Shown: piece by piece, positions 1 to 6,395 of the stretch
How positions within the stretch are numbered: the stretch's first letter is position 1
Layout of the letters: every line of letters begins with the position of its first letter
DNA from: Deltaproteobacteria bacterium
Lineage (GTDB): Bacteria; Desulfobacterota; Dissulfuribacteria; Dissulfuribacterales; S140-46
Direction: 5' to 3'
Assembly: GCA_015491585.1 (NCBI GenBank)
Contig: WFVQ01000245.1
Location: 1 to 6,395, forward strand
Length of the DNA: 6,395 nt
Translations under genes and position numbers: made by a program
The notes under the pieces: generated by a model
Databases searched by the model: none
The model's input: the letters and a program-made list of their open reading frames with translations, nothing else
Told to the model about the DNA's origin: nothing

Positions 1-518
1 GCCGCGGGGTCCGGGGGGCGAATCCGTTGAGGGTTGTGCTGGACTCCCGGCTCTCTCTCTCTCCCAGGTTTCGTATATTCGACACCTCAGAGGCCGGTAC
101 CGTGGTGTTCTGTCGCGATACGCTCGTGGATTCAGCAGCGGCCTCCCGGCTCATGGAGATGGGGGTATCGATAGAGGGCGGCGGTCCGGGGCCCAAGATC
201 GATCCAGAAAAGGTGCTCAGGCGGCTTGGGGCCCTGGGTGTCCAGGTGCTCCTGGTGGAAGGTGGAGGAGAGATCCACGGTGCCTTCTTCGATGCCGGCA
301 TAGTGGACGAGGCGGTCTTCTTCCTGGCCCCGGTGGTGATAGGCGGAACCGGCGCGCCGTCTGCGATAAAGGGCAAAGGAGCCCAGATCCTGGCGTCTGC
401 ACCGCGCATGAACGCCCCGGTCTTCCGGCGCATCGGCGACAACCTCATGGTACAGGGTCGTTTCACTGACCCGGCCAGGTTCTGGAAAAGGGGGGATGAG
501 GCATGTTTACCGGGATAG
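1..518 (+). CDS. ribD: RibD, C-terminal reductase domain (5' end outside window)
   Basis: This is the 3' part of the bifunctional riboflavin enzyme RibD. The visible part is the NADPH-dependent reductase domain, which reduces the ribose of 5-amino-6-ribosylaminouracil 5'-phosphate to ribityl; the N-terminal deaminase lies to the left. The frame is open from base 3 and begins RGANPLRVVLDS, a hallmark of RibD reductase domains, so the TTG at 27 inside it is a codon and not a start. Further on come LLVEGGGEIHGAF (about 242-285) and FFLAPVVIGG (about 318-347), the usual EGG cofactor-site motif and domain core. About 171 residues are visible, of a protein usually near 360-370. The gene ends at TAG 516-518, overlapping ribE by 16 bases, which suggests translational coupling. 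A (CT)6 run at 51-62 lies inside it but encodes ordinary residues. The identification is secure. Confidence 0.95.
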   Translation, partial: RGVRGANPLRVVLDSRLSLSPRFRIFDTSEAGTVVFCRDTLVDSAAASRLMEMGVSIEGGGPGPKIDPEKVLRRLGALGVQVLLVEGGGEIHGAFFDAGIVDEAVFFLAPVVIGGTGAPSAIKGKGAQILASAPRMNAPVFRRIGDNLMVQGRFTDPARFWKRGDEACLPG

Positions 519-1156
519 TCGAAGGGCTTGGGACCATCGAGTCCGCCAGGAGGACGGCCAAGGGGCTGGTGATCCAGGTCCGGCCAGACTTCCCCCTGGA
601 TGATCCACAGGAAGGTGAGAGCATAGCGGTGAACGGAGTCTGCCTCACCGCCACCACCATCTCCGCGTCCGGGTTCACCGCCGACGTCTCTCCTGAGACC
701 CTGGGCCGCACCACGCTGGGAGCTCTTAAGCCTGGAGACCGCGTCAACCTGGAGAGGGCGCTCCGCCTCTCCGACAGGCTCGGAGGGCACATCGTGAGCG
801 GGCACATAGACGGCGTGGGAGATATCCTGGAGCGGAAGGAGCTCACCGACTTCATTCTCTTCAAGGTCTCCATACCCCAGGGGCTGTCGCGTTATTTCAT
901 AGAGAAGGGCTCTGTGGCCGTGGATGGCATAAGCCTCACGGTCAACTCCTGCGACGACACCTCTTTCTCCCTGGCGATCATCCCCCATACCGCCAAACTG
1001 ACCACGCTTTCATTCAGGATGCCGGGGGACAAGGTAAATATTGAGGTGGATATCATTGGGAAGTATATTGAAAAGTTGCTCTTCAAATCCAAGGAGGAGA
1101 AGAGAGGGGAAAACGGGCTCTCCATGGACTTCCTTGGAGAACATGGGTTCCTATAA
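503..1156 (+). CDS. ribE: Riboflavin synthase, alpha subunit
   Basis: The enzyme dismutates two molecules of 6,7-dimethyl-8-ribityllumazine into riboflavin plus the pyrimidine precursor, the last step of the pathway, in the cytoplasm. The 217 residues hold two tandem lumazine-binding barrels. The first (about 1-97) opens with MFTGIVE and contains GESIAVNGVCLT (38-49) and DVSPETL. The second (about 98-190) has GHIVSGHIDG (95-104), GSVAVDGISLTV (136-147) and IIPHT. Residues matching the E. coli catalytic Ser41, Cys48 and His102 are present as Ser40, Cys47 and His101, all in the N-terminal barrel as expected. The tail ends SMDFLGEHGFL, a common ending in this family. The ATG is chosen because the family starts MFTGIVE; a purine-rich AAGGGGGG at 488-495 lies 7 bases upstream. 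It overlaps ribD. The symbol follows the convention ribE = synthase, ribH = lumazine synthase; E. coli calls this gene ribC. Confidence 0.97.
   Translation: MFTGIVEGLGTIESARRTAKGLVIQVRPDFPLDDPQEGESIAVNGVCLTATTISASGFTADVSPETLGRTTLGALKPGDRVNLERALRLSDRLGGHIVSGHIDGVGDILERKELTDFILFKVSIPQGLSRYFIEKGSVAVDGISLTVNSCDDTSFSLAIIPHTAKLTTLSFRMPGDKVNIEVDIIGKYIEKLLFKSKEEKRGENGLSMDFLGEHGFL
1041..1069 (+). promoter_or_regulatory. Possible internal sigma-70-type promoter in the end of ribE
   Basis: TTGAGG (1041-1046) and TATATT (1064-1069) are separated by exactly 17 bases, a 4/6 and a 5/6 match to the -35 and -10 consensus. They sit in a local AT-rich patch about 110 bases upstream of ribBA. Against this, every base also encodes conserved riboflavin synthase residues (VNIEVDIIGKYIEK), which alone could explain the composition. 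This is a weak candidate only. Confidence 0.18.
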
Positions 1157-1164
1157 TCTCGTTC

Positions 1165-1172
1165 AGAGGTGA
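1165..1172 (+). promoter_or_regulatory. Ribosome binding site that decides the ribBA start
   Basis: AGAGGTGA closely matches the Shine-Dalgarno consensus and ends 5 bases before the ATG at 1178. The in-frame GTG at 1169 lies within this site, so it cannot be served by it. ATG 1178 is therefore the better start. Confidence 0.75.
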
Positions 1173-1177
1173 GAGAG

Positions 1178-2389
1178 ATGGCTGTCGCCACTATCGAAGA
1201 AGCACTGGAAGACATCCGGCAGGGCAAGATGATCATACTGGTCGATGATGAAGACCGTGAGAACGAGGGAGACCTGACCATTGCAGCAGAAAAGGTGACT
1301 CCAGAGGCCATAAACTTCATGGCAAAGTACGGGAGGGGCCTCATCTGTCTCAGCTTGTCGCCGGAATACGTGGACCGTCTGAAGCTCCCAATGATGGTGA
1401 GCCGTAACACCTCCAGGTACGGCACCGCATTCACCGTTTCCATCGAGGCACGTCATGGTGTCACCACCGGGATCTCGGCCCACGACCGGGCCCATACGAT
1501 ACTCACCGCGATAAAGGATGACGTATCGCCCGACGACATAGCGACTCCTGGCCACGTTTTCCCGCTTCGGGCCAAGGAGGGAGGCGTGCTGGTGCGGGCC
1601 GGCCAGACCGAGGGGTCCGTGGATCTGGCGCGCCTCGCCGGATTGAAGCCGGCGGGTGTCATCTGCGAGATCATGAAGGATGACGGAACAATGGCCAGGA
1701 TGCCGGACCTCGTGGAGTTCGCGGAGCAGCACGGCCTGAAGATAGTCACCATAGCCGACCTCATAGAGTACCGCTTGCGCACTGAGAGCTTCGTGAAGCG
1801 CGAGGTGGAGACCAGACTGCCCTCTCGATACGGAGGAGAGTGGAAGCTCATCGCCTACAGCAGCACCCTGGACGACCACGAGCACCTCGCCCTCATATAC
1901 GGAGACGGCGAGATAGATCCCTCGGAGCCCATCCTCGTGCGGGTCCATTCCGAGTGCCTTACCGGTGACGTTCTCGGTTCCCTCCGGTGTGACTGCGGGC
2001 CCCAGCTGCACCACGCCATGTCTCAGATAGCCAAGGAGGGCAAGGGCGTGCTCCTCTACATGAGGCAAGAGGGACGGGGGATCGGTCTCCTGAACAAATT
2101 GAGGGCTTACTGCCTCCAGGATCAGGGCAAGGATACGGTGGAGGCGAACTTGGAGCTCGGCTTTCAGCCCGACCTGCGCGATTACGGCATCGGGGCCCAG
2201 ATACTCCGGGATTTGGGCATCAAGAAGATGCGGCTGATGACCAACAATCCCAAAAAGATCGTCGGTTTGGAGGGTTACGGCCTCTCGGTGGTCGAGCGCG
2301 TTCCCATCGAGATTCCGCCTCACGACGAGAATATCGAGTATCTAAAGTGCAAGCAGGAGAAGATGGGGCACCTGCTGCACATAGAGTGA
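1178..2389 (+). CDS. ribBA: RibBA: DHBP synthase / GTP cyclohydrolase II fusion
   Basis: This bifunctional 403-residue enzyme feeds both branches of riboflavin synthesis. The N-terminal RibB domain (about 1-200) makes 3,4-dihydroxy-2-butanone 4-phosphate from ribulose 5-phosphate. It shows the acidic metal-binding loop DDEDRENEGD (23-32), TGISAHDRAHT (97-107), GHVFPLRA with His126, and CEIM with Glu164. The C-terminal RibA domain (about 205-403) opens GTP to the diaminopyrimidine. It has the zinc ligands Cys260, Cys271 and Cys273 (C-x10-C-x-C), RQEGRGIGL (296-304), DLRDYGIGAQIL (332-343) and TNNPKK (355-360). Both active sites look intact; in some proteobacteria the RibA half of this fusion is degenerate. 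The ATG start is set by AGAGGTGA at 1165-1172. The gene follows ribE after 21 bases, and the next gene begins 14 bases after its stop. Length is normal for the family. Confidence 0.96.
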   Translation: MAVATIEEALEDIRQGKMIILVDDEDRENEGDLTIAAEKVTPEAINFMAKYGRGLICLSLSPEYVDRLKLPMMVSRNTSRYGTAFTVSIEARHGVTTGISAHDRAHTILTAIKDDVSPDDIATPGHVFPLRAKEGGVLVRAGQTEGSVDLARLAGLKPAGVICEIMKDDGTMARMPDLVEFAEQHGLKIVTIADLIEYRLRTESFVKREVETRLPSRYGGEWKLIAYSSTLDDHEHLALIYGDGEIDPSEPILVRVHSECLTGDVLGSLRCDCGPQLHHAMSQIAKEGKGVLLYMRQEGRGIGLLNKLRAYCLQDQGKDTVEANLELGFQPDLRDYGIGAQILRDLGIKKMRLMTNNPKKIVGLEGYGLSVVERVPIEIPPHDENIEYLKCKQEKMGHLLHIE

Positions 2390-2392
2390 GGC

Positions 2393-2397
2393 AGGAG
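2393..2397 (+). promoter_or_regulatory. Ribosome binding site for the lipoprotein gene
   Basis: AGGAG lies 6 bases before the GTG at 2404 and just past the ribBA stop. It favours GTG 2404 over GTG 2386, which overlaps the ribBA TGA (GTGA) but has no good Shine-Dalgarno sequence before it. Confidence 0.6.
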
Positions 2398-2403
2398 TTC
2401 GGC

Positions 2404-2955
2404 GTGCGGGCTGGGCTATTCCTGGCAGGAGCGGTCCTTTTGTGGCTGGCGGGCTGTGTTCCCTACTTCCAGCATCCGCTTACTCCTGTAGATGGAGGCG
2501 TTGATCAGCGGCTCCTGGGCACATGGAGATGGAAGAAGGACGGGGGACGCGGCTATATCCATGTGGGCCGGCGCGGCTCCTCGGCAGGGCTGAAGGTGGT
2601 GATGGTGGAGTTCGGCGAAGGCGGGGCCATGAAGGTATCGGAGTTGTCGGGCCACGTCTCGTCCATTGGCCGCAACCGCTATCTCAACTTGCGCTGGAAC
2701 CGTCCTGTTCAGGAGAGCGGCAGGGGCTATCTGATAGTCAAGTACCGTTTCTCCGGCAAGGGGCTTGGAATATCCCTGATGAACACCGACGTGGTCAAGT
2801 CGGCCGTGAAATCCGGGGAGCTTGGCGGGAAGATAGAGAAGCGCGGGTGGCTCAACACGGTCGTGGTGACGGAGACAGGGGAGAGACTTAGGCGCTTCAT
2901 CGGGGCGAACGATGGAGAGCTGTTTCCGGAAATGAAGTATTTGCAAGGAGAGTGA
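2404..2955 (+). CDS. Small lipoprotein of unknown function
   Basis: I cannot assign a function. From GTG 2404 the product is 183 residues. The first 17 form a short signal peptide: one Arg, a hydrophobic stretch (LFLAGAVLLWLAG), then a lipobox LAGC with Cys18 as the lipidated residue. The residue after Cys is Val, not Asp, which by the usual Lol rule favours the outer membrane. The mature part (about 166 residues) reads HPLTPVDGG, then DQRLLGTWRWK, then glycine-rich beta-like stretches (GYIHVG, YLNLRW, GYLIVKYRF) and a C-terminal part ending near FIGANDGELFPEM. The LLGTW start and alternating strands suggest a small beta-barrel or lipocalin-like fold; this is inference. I recall similar uncharacterised lipoproteins (HPL near the Cys, then a D-x-RL-x-G-x-W motif) but know no function. 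It has its own ribosome binding site and ends one base before ribH, so it is almost surely co-transcribed. A start at GTG 2386 would add six residues to the signal peptide. Confidence 0.82.
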   Translation: MRAGLFLAGAVLLWLAGCVPYFQHPLTPVDGGVDQRLLGTWRWKKDGGRGYIHVGRRGSSAGLKVVMVEFGEGGAMKVSELSGHVSSIGRNRYLNLRWNRPVQESGRGYLIVKYRFSGKGLGISLMNTDVVKSAVKSGELGGKIEKRGWLNTVVVTETGERLRRFIGANDGELFPEMKYLQGE

Positions 2956-2956
2956 G

Positions 2957-3430
2957 ATGCCGGGAAAGGTTTTTGAAGGGCACTTGAGTGCCGAGGGTCT
3001 GAAGATTGGCATTGTGGTTTCGCGGTTCAACGAGTTCATATCGCAGAAGCTGCTTGGCGGGGCCTTGGATGCCCTGGTGCGCCACGGGGCGGCAGAGTCC
3101 GACATAGACGTGGCCTGGGTGCCTGGTGCGTTCGAGATCCCCCTGGCAGCCAAGAAGATGGTGGGTTCTGGAAAGTATGACTGCATCATCTGCCTTGGCT
3201 GCATCATAAGGGGCGCCACGCCCCATTTCGACTACGTGGCGGCAGAGTCGTCCAAGGGGATAGCCCAGGTCGCCCTGCAGTCGGAGATGCCGGTGGCCTT
3301 CGGCATTCTGACCACCGACACCATAGAACAGGCCATAGAGCGCGCCGGCACCAAGGCGGGCAACAAGGGCTGGGACGCGGCGGTGACCGCGGTGGAGATG
3401 GCGAATCTCTTCAAGGGTCTCCATAGCTGA
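2957..3430 (+). CDS. ribH: 6,7-dimethyl-8-ribityllumazine synthase
   Basis: RibH condenses the ribitylaminopyrimidine from RibD (after dephosphorylation) with the four-carbon product of RibB to give lumazine, the substrate of RibE. The 157 residues have all family motifs: SRFNE (22-26), VPGAFEIP (55-62), GCIIRGATPHFDYV (81-94) with the catalytic His at 90, FGILTTDT, and ERAGTKAGNKG near the C-terminus. The GTKAGN type of loop is usually associated with 60-subunit icosahedral assemblies rather than simple pentamers, so a capsid-like particle is likely, by family knowledge only. AAGGAG at 2945-2950 lies 6 bases before the ATG. The gene starts one base after the lipoprotein stop and its TGA shares one base with the nusB ATG. 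Length is standard. Confidence 0.97.
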   Translation: MPGKVFEGHLSAEGLKIGIVVSRFNEFISQKLLGGALDALVRHGAAESDIDVAWVPGAFEIPLAAKKMVGSGKYDCIICLGCIIRGATPHFDYVAAESSKGIAQVALQSEMPVAFGILTTDTIEQAIERAGTKAGNKGWDAAVTAVEMANLFKGLHS

Positions 3431-3951
3431 TGCCCCTCAGGAGCAAGGGAAGGGAGCTCGTCCTCATCGTGCTCTACTGGAACGAGTGGCAGCCCGTGGA
3501 GGACGTGGATCAGGTCCTGGCCTACCTATGCGAGCAGCAGTCGCAGTGGCTGGAGCTCGATCCAGATCCAGAGGACGATACGGCCTTCGTATTGAAGGCA
3601 TACGCCATGCACCTGTCCGGCCAGGGGCTGACACTCGATTCCCCTCTGGTGTCCTTCGCCAGGGAGCGGATATTGAGGGTGCTGGCAAGGAGCGTTGAGC
3701 TGGACGAACTCCTGTCAGGACATAGCAGGCGGTGGCGCCTTGACAGGATGGCGTTAATAGACAAGAACATCCTTCGCCTCGGGGCATATGAGCTCTGTTT
3801 CTGCCCTGACGTCCCACCCAAGGTGGCCATAAACGAGGCCATAGAACTGGCGAAGCTGTTCGGCACCGAGGATTCGCCGGGTTTTGTCAACGGGGTGCTG
3901 GACGGCATCAAGAAAAGCATGGAGAAGGAGGGGGCCAGGCCAGATGGCTGA
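3430..3951 (+). CDS. nusB: NusB transcription antitermination factor, somewhat long
   Basis: NusB pairs with NusE (ribosomal protein S10) on boxA RNA to support antitermination of rRNA operons. The C-terminal half is a strong match: RWRLDRMALIDKNILRLGAY (101-120), VPPKVAINEAIELAKLFG (128-145) and SPGFVNGVLDGI (149-160). The N-terminus (SKGRELVLIVLYWNEW, 5-20) fits the first NusB helix, although the usual Arg/Ala-rich RNA-contacting start is poorly kept. At 173 residues it exceeds the usual 130-150; the excess lies around residues 35-75, including the acidic stretch DPDPEDD (44-50). The start overlaps the ribH stop (TGATG), so translation is probably coupled; AAGGG at 3413-3417 is 12 bases away and weak. 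The 3' end overlaps leuS by 8 bases. Linkage of nusB to ribH is widespread in bacteria. The alternative, an unrelated all-helical protein, is unlikely given the C-terminal motifs. Confidence 0.93.
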   Translation: MPLRSKGRELVLIVLYWNEWQPVEDVDQVLAYLCEQQSQWLELDPDPEDDTAFVLKAYAMHLSGQGLTLDSPLVSFARERILRVLARSVELDELLSGHSRRWRLDRMALIDKNILRLGAYELCFCPDVPPKVAINEAIELAKLFGTEDSPGFVNGVLDGIKKSMEKEGARPDG

Positions 3952-6395
3952 GAAATATCGCTTCGCTGAGATTGAGAAGAGATACCAGGAGAGGTGGGAG
4001 GAGGCGGGATGCTTCTCCGCCGGTGAGGGGGACGATGCGCCCAGGTACTACGTCCTTGAGATGTTCCCCTATCCCTCGGGCCGCATCCACATGGGCCATG
4101 TCCGTAACTATACCATCGGCGACGTCATAGCGAGATACAAGAGGATGAACGGGTTCAACGTGCTGCACCCTATGGGCTGGGACGCCTTCGGGATGCCCGC
4201 CGAGAACGCCGCCATCCAGCGCAACACCCATCCCGCGGAGTGGACCTACGGCAACATCGACTACATGCGGGAGCAGCTCAGGCAATTGGGCCTCTCCTAC
4301 GATTGGAGCCGCGAGCTCGCCACTTGCAGGCCGGAGTACTACCGGTGGGAGCAGCTCTTCTTCCTGGAGATGCTGGAGAAGGGTCTGGCCTACCGCAAGA
4401 AGTCCAAGGTCAACTGGTGCGAGAGGTGCCAGACGGTTTTGGCCAACGAGCAGGTAGAGGAGGGGCGGTGCTGGCGGTGCGATGAAGAGGTGGTGGAGCA
4501 GGAGCGGGACGGTTGGTTCTTCAAGATAACGGCATACGCCGATGAGCTGCTGGACGGCCTGGACCGCCTCACGGGCTGGCCGGAGAAGGTCATAACCATG
4601 CAGCGGAACTGGATCGGCAAGAGCCTGGGAGCCACTGTGGAGTTCCAGGTGGAGGGCAGGGACGCGGCGATTTCCATCTTCACCACCAGGCCCGATACCC
4701 TCTTCGGCGTCACCTTCATGAGCCTGGCCCCGGAGCATCCCCTGGCCCTTGAGCTTTCCACGGGGACCGGGCAGGAGTCCGCGGTCCGGGAGTTCGTGGA
4801 GCGCTGGTCCAGGATGCCGTCGAGGCTCCGCCTCATAGAGGGCGGCAAGGAGAAGGAGGGGGTCTTCACCGGCGCCTATGCCCTCCATCCGCTGACCGGC
4901 GAAAGGATCCCCATCTTCGTTGCCAACTTCGTGCTCATGGAGTACGGGACCGGCGCGGTGATGGCCGTCCCGGCCCACGACCAGCGTGACTTCGAGTTCG
5001 CCCGCAAGTATTCCGTTCCGGTCAAGGTGGTGGTGATGCCGGAGGGCAAGGAGCTTTCTCCAGAGACTATGGAGGAGGCGTGGGAAGGGCCGGGCATCCT
5101 GGTCAATTCTGGAGAATTCGACGGCCTCTCCAGCGCCGAGGCCAAGGAGCGGATAACCGCCAGATTGGAAGAGCTGGGCAAGGGCGAGAAGACGGTGACC
5201 TTCCGCCTGAAGGACTGGGGCATCTCGCGGCAGCGCTACTGGGGAGCCCCAATTCCCGTGATCCACTGTCCGTCCTGCGGGATCGTGCCAGTGCCCCGCG
5301 AGGAGCTGCCGGTGGTGCTGCCCGAGGATGCCCGTCTCGGCGAGGATGGAAGATCCCCCCTGCCTGAGCTCGCCTCGTTCGTGGAGGTTCGGTGTCCCAG
5401 GTGCGGCGGGGAGGCCAGGCGCGAGACCGACACCATGGACACATTCGTGGAGTCCTCCTGGTATTTCGCGCGGTACACCTGTACCGATTGCGATACCGCT
5501 CCCCTGGACAGGAAGCGAGTGGACGCATGGCTGCCTGTCGATCAGTACATCGGAGGAGTCGAACATGCCATACTCCACCTCCTGTATTCCCGTTTTTTCA
5601 CCAGGGTGTTGAGGGATCTCGGTTGGCTGTCGGTGGACGAGCCGTTCAGGAACCTGCTCACCCAGGGCATGGTTCTGAAGGACGGCTCTAAGATGTCCAA
5701 GTCCAAGGGAAACGTGGTGGACCCCGACGAGATGATAAAGAGGTATGGTGCCGATACCGTCAGGCTCTTCATCCTGTTCGCGGCCCCTCCTGAGAAGGAT
5801 CTGGAGTGGAACGACAAGGGAGTGGAGGGGGCCCACCGGTTCCTCAATAGATTGTGGAACATGGTCATGGAGGACCGGGAGCAACTCTCTGCGGCCGGGA
5901 AGCCCGCCGGAGAGCTCGACCGCGAGCTTGCCGGGCTCAGGAGAAAGACCCACCAGACCATCAAGAAGGTGACCAGCGAGATCGAGGAGAGGCTCCACTT
6001 CAACACCGCTATCAGCGCCATAATGGAGCTTTTCAACGCGGCGCAGTCGGTGCGTTCTTCGGTGCCCGAGTCGTCCCCGGGATTCTGGCCGGTGATGCGC
6101 GAGGCAGTGGAGGCCATGCTCCTGCTCATATCGCCTATGGCGCCGCACATCGCCGAGGAACTCTGGTCCCGCCTCGGTAACAAGGAGCTCATAGCCCAGG
6201 CGGCCTGGCCCGTCGCGGACGAGGCCGTGGCCCAGGCCGACGAGGTGACGGTGGTGGTCCAGGTCAACGGCAAGGTGAGGAGCCAGTTGAGCATGCCCAG
6301 GGATGCCGACAAGGAGGAGGTGGAACGGGCTGCCCTGGAGGATCCGAAGGTGAAGCGCCATATAGAGGGGAAAGAGGTGAAGAAGGTGATCTACG
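3944..6395 (+). CDS. leuS: Leucyl-tRNA synthetase (3' end outside window)
   Basis: This class I synthetase charges tRNA-Leu with leucine. The frame is open through the window edge, giving 817 residues; only the last few, probably a PGKLVN-type ending, are missing. In order: N-terminal catalytic half with the HIGH motif HMGH (49-52); zinc knuckle Cys159/162/176/179, the same spacing and positions as in E. coli; CP1 editing domain with TTRPDT (247-252) and VPAHDQRD, whose Asp346 matches the editing Asp345 of E. coli; three more CxxC pairs (442/445, 484/487, 513/516); the core motif ETDTMDTFVESSWYF; KMSKS at 583-587; an anticodon-binding helical region; and a C-terminal tRNA-binding domain (VVQVNGKVRSQL). 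The leucine-specific insertion before KMSKS is nearly absent (LTQGMVLKDGSKMSKS), as in many bacteria outside Enterobacteria. Editing residues look intact. AAGGAGG at 3925-3931 is 12 bases from the ATG, and the gene overlaps nusB by 8 bases. Confidence 0.97.
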   Translation, partial: MAEKYRFAEIEKRYQERWEEAGCFSAGEGDDAPRYYVLEMFPYPSGRIHMGHVRNYTIGDVIARYKRMNGFNVLHPMGWDAFGMPAENAAIQRNTHPAEWTYGNIDYMREQLRQLGLSYDWSRELATCRPEYYRWEQLFFLEMLEKGLAYRKKSKVNWCERCQTVLANEQVEEGRCWRCDEEVVEQERDGWFFKITAYADELLDGLDRLTGWPEKVITMQRNWIGKSLGATVEFQVEGRDAAISIFTTRPDTLFGVTFMSLAPEHPLALELSTGTGQESAVREFVERWSRMPSRLRLIEGGKEKEGVFTGAYALHPLTGERIPIFVANFVLMEYGTGAVMAVPAHDQRDFEFARKYSVPVKVVVMPEGKELSPETMEEAWEGPGILVNSGEFDGLSSAEAKERITARLEELGKGEKTVTFRLKDWGISRQRYWGAPIPVIHCPSCGIVPVPREELPVVLPEDARLGEDGRSPLPELASFVEVRCPRCGGEARRETDTMDTFVESSWYFARYTCTDCDTAPLDRKRVDAWLPVDQYIGGVEHAILHLLYSRFFTRVLRDLGWLSVDEPFRNLLTQGMVLKDGSKMSKSKGNVVDPDEMIKRYGADTVRLFILFAAPPEKDLEWNDKGVEGAHRFLNRLWNMVMEDREQLSAAGKPAGELDRELAGLRRKTHQTIKKVTSEIEERLHFNTAISAIMELFNAAQSVRSSVPESSPGFWPVMREAVEAMLLLISPMAPHIAEELWSRLGNKELIAQAAWPVADEAVAQADEVTVVVQVNGKVRSQLSMPRDADKEEVERAALEDPKVKRHIEGKEVKKVIY

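Noticed and set aside
51..62. (CT)6 run in ribD as a possible phase-variation tract
   Set aside because: Only six units, and it encodes the ordinary Leu/Ser stretch after the VVLDSR motif. Switching off an essential biosynthetic gene this way is implausible.
1169..1177. Extending ribBA upstream to GTG 1169
   Set aside because: That GTG is part of the Shine-Dalgarno sequence AGAGGTGA serving ATG 1178, and the added residues (MRE) are not a family feature.
1157..1177. A regulatory RNA or riboswitch between ribE and ribBA
   Set aside because: The gap is only 21 bases, mostly taken up by the ribosome binding site, which is too short for an FMN element.
1163..2323. A 386-codon open frame on the minus strand opposite ribBA
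   Set aside because: Same cause: it is in codon register with ribBA and is closed upstream by the complement of the rare CTA codon at 2342-2344. It has no recognisable motifs.
2404..2955. The lipoprotein as the missing phosphatase of the riboflavin pathway
   Set aside because: It has no HAD-type DxDxT motif or other phosphatase signature, and its signal peptide and lipobox put it outside the cytoplasm.
3210..3224. Perfect 6-bp hairpin (GGGGCG, loop CCA, CGCCCC) as a terminator
   Set aside because: It lies inside ribH over the conserved codons for GATPH and has no following T-run.
3908..6361. An 817-codon open frame on the minus strand spanning nearly all of leuS
   Set aside because: Its codons are exactly in register with those of leuS, so a minus-strand stop needs a TTA, CTA or TCA codon in leuS, and I found none. 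The open frame follows from codon avoidance; its His/Leu/Arg/Gly-rich translation resembles no protein I know.

Overview
This window is one continuous plus-strand gene cluster for riboflavin biosynthesis that runs into transcription and translation genes: ribD (3' end only), ribE, ribBA, a small lipoprotein gene, ribH, nusB and leuS (nearly complete, cut by the right edge). The longest gap between genes is 21 bases, and four of the six junctions overlap or sit within one base. There is no non-coding stretch of 300 bases and no RNA gene, CRISPR array, insertion sequence or convincing terminator. The cluster's main promoter, and any FMN riboswitch, would lie left of the window.

Organism: a Gram-negative-type (diderm) bacterium of fairly high GC. 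The order ribD-ribE-ribBA-ribH-nusB-leuS is, from memory, typical of Desulfobacterota (former Deltaproteobacteria) and some neighbouring phyla. A signal-peptidase-II lipoprotein with Val after the lipid-bearing Cys suits a cell with an outer membrane. Arg AGG and Ile ATA are common despite the GC content, while TTA, CTA and TCA are nearly absent. This is a lineage guess, not an identification.

Layout: 1-518 ribD reductase domain; 503-1156 riboflavin synthase; 1178-2389 bifunctional RibBA; 2404-2955 lipoprotein of unknown function; 2957-3430 lumazine synthase; 3430-3951 NusB; 3944-6395 leucyl-tRNA synthetase.

How they work together: the RibA half of RibBA opens GTP, RibD deaminates and reduces the pyrimidine, the RibB half makes the four-carbon unit from ribulose 5-phosphate, RibH joins the two halves into lumazine, and RibE dismutates lumazine to riboflavin. 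The phosphatase between RibD and RibH and the FMN/FAD-forming RibF are not in the window. NusB (antitermination) and LeuS appear to share the transcript as growth-linked passengers.

The one item that breaks the ordinary pattern is the lipoprotein gene between ribBA and ribH. I see no evidence of a new defence, mobile or regulatory system; this is mainly a conserved housekeeping region.
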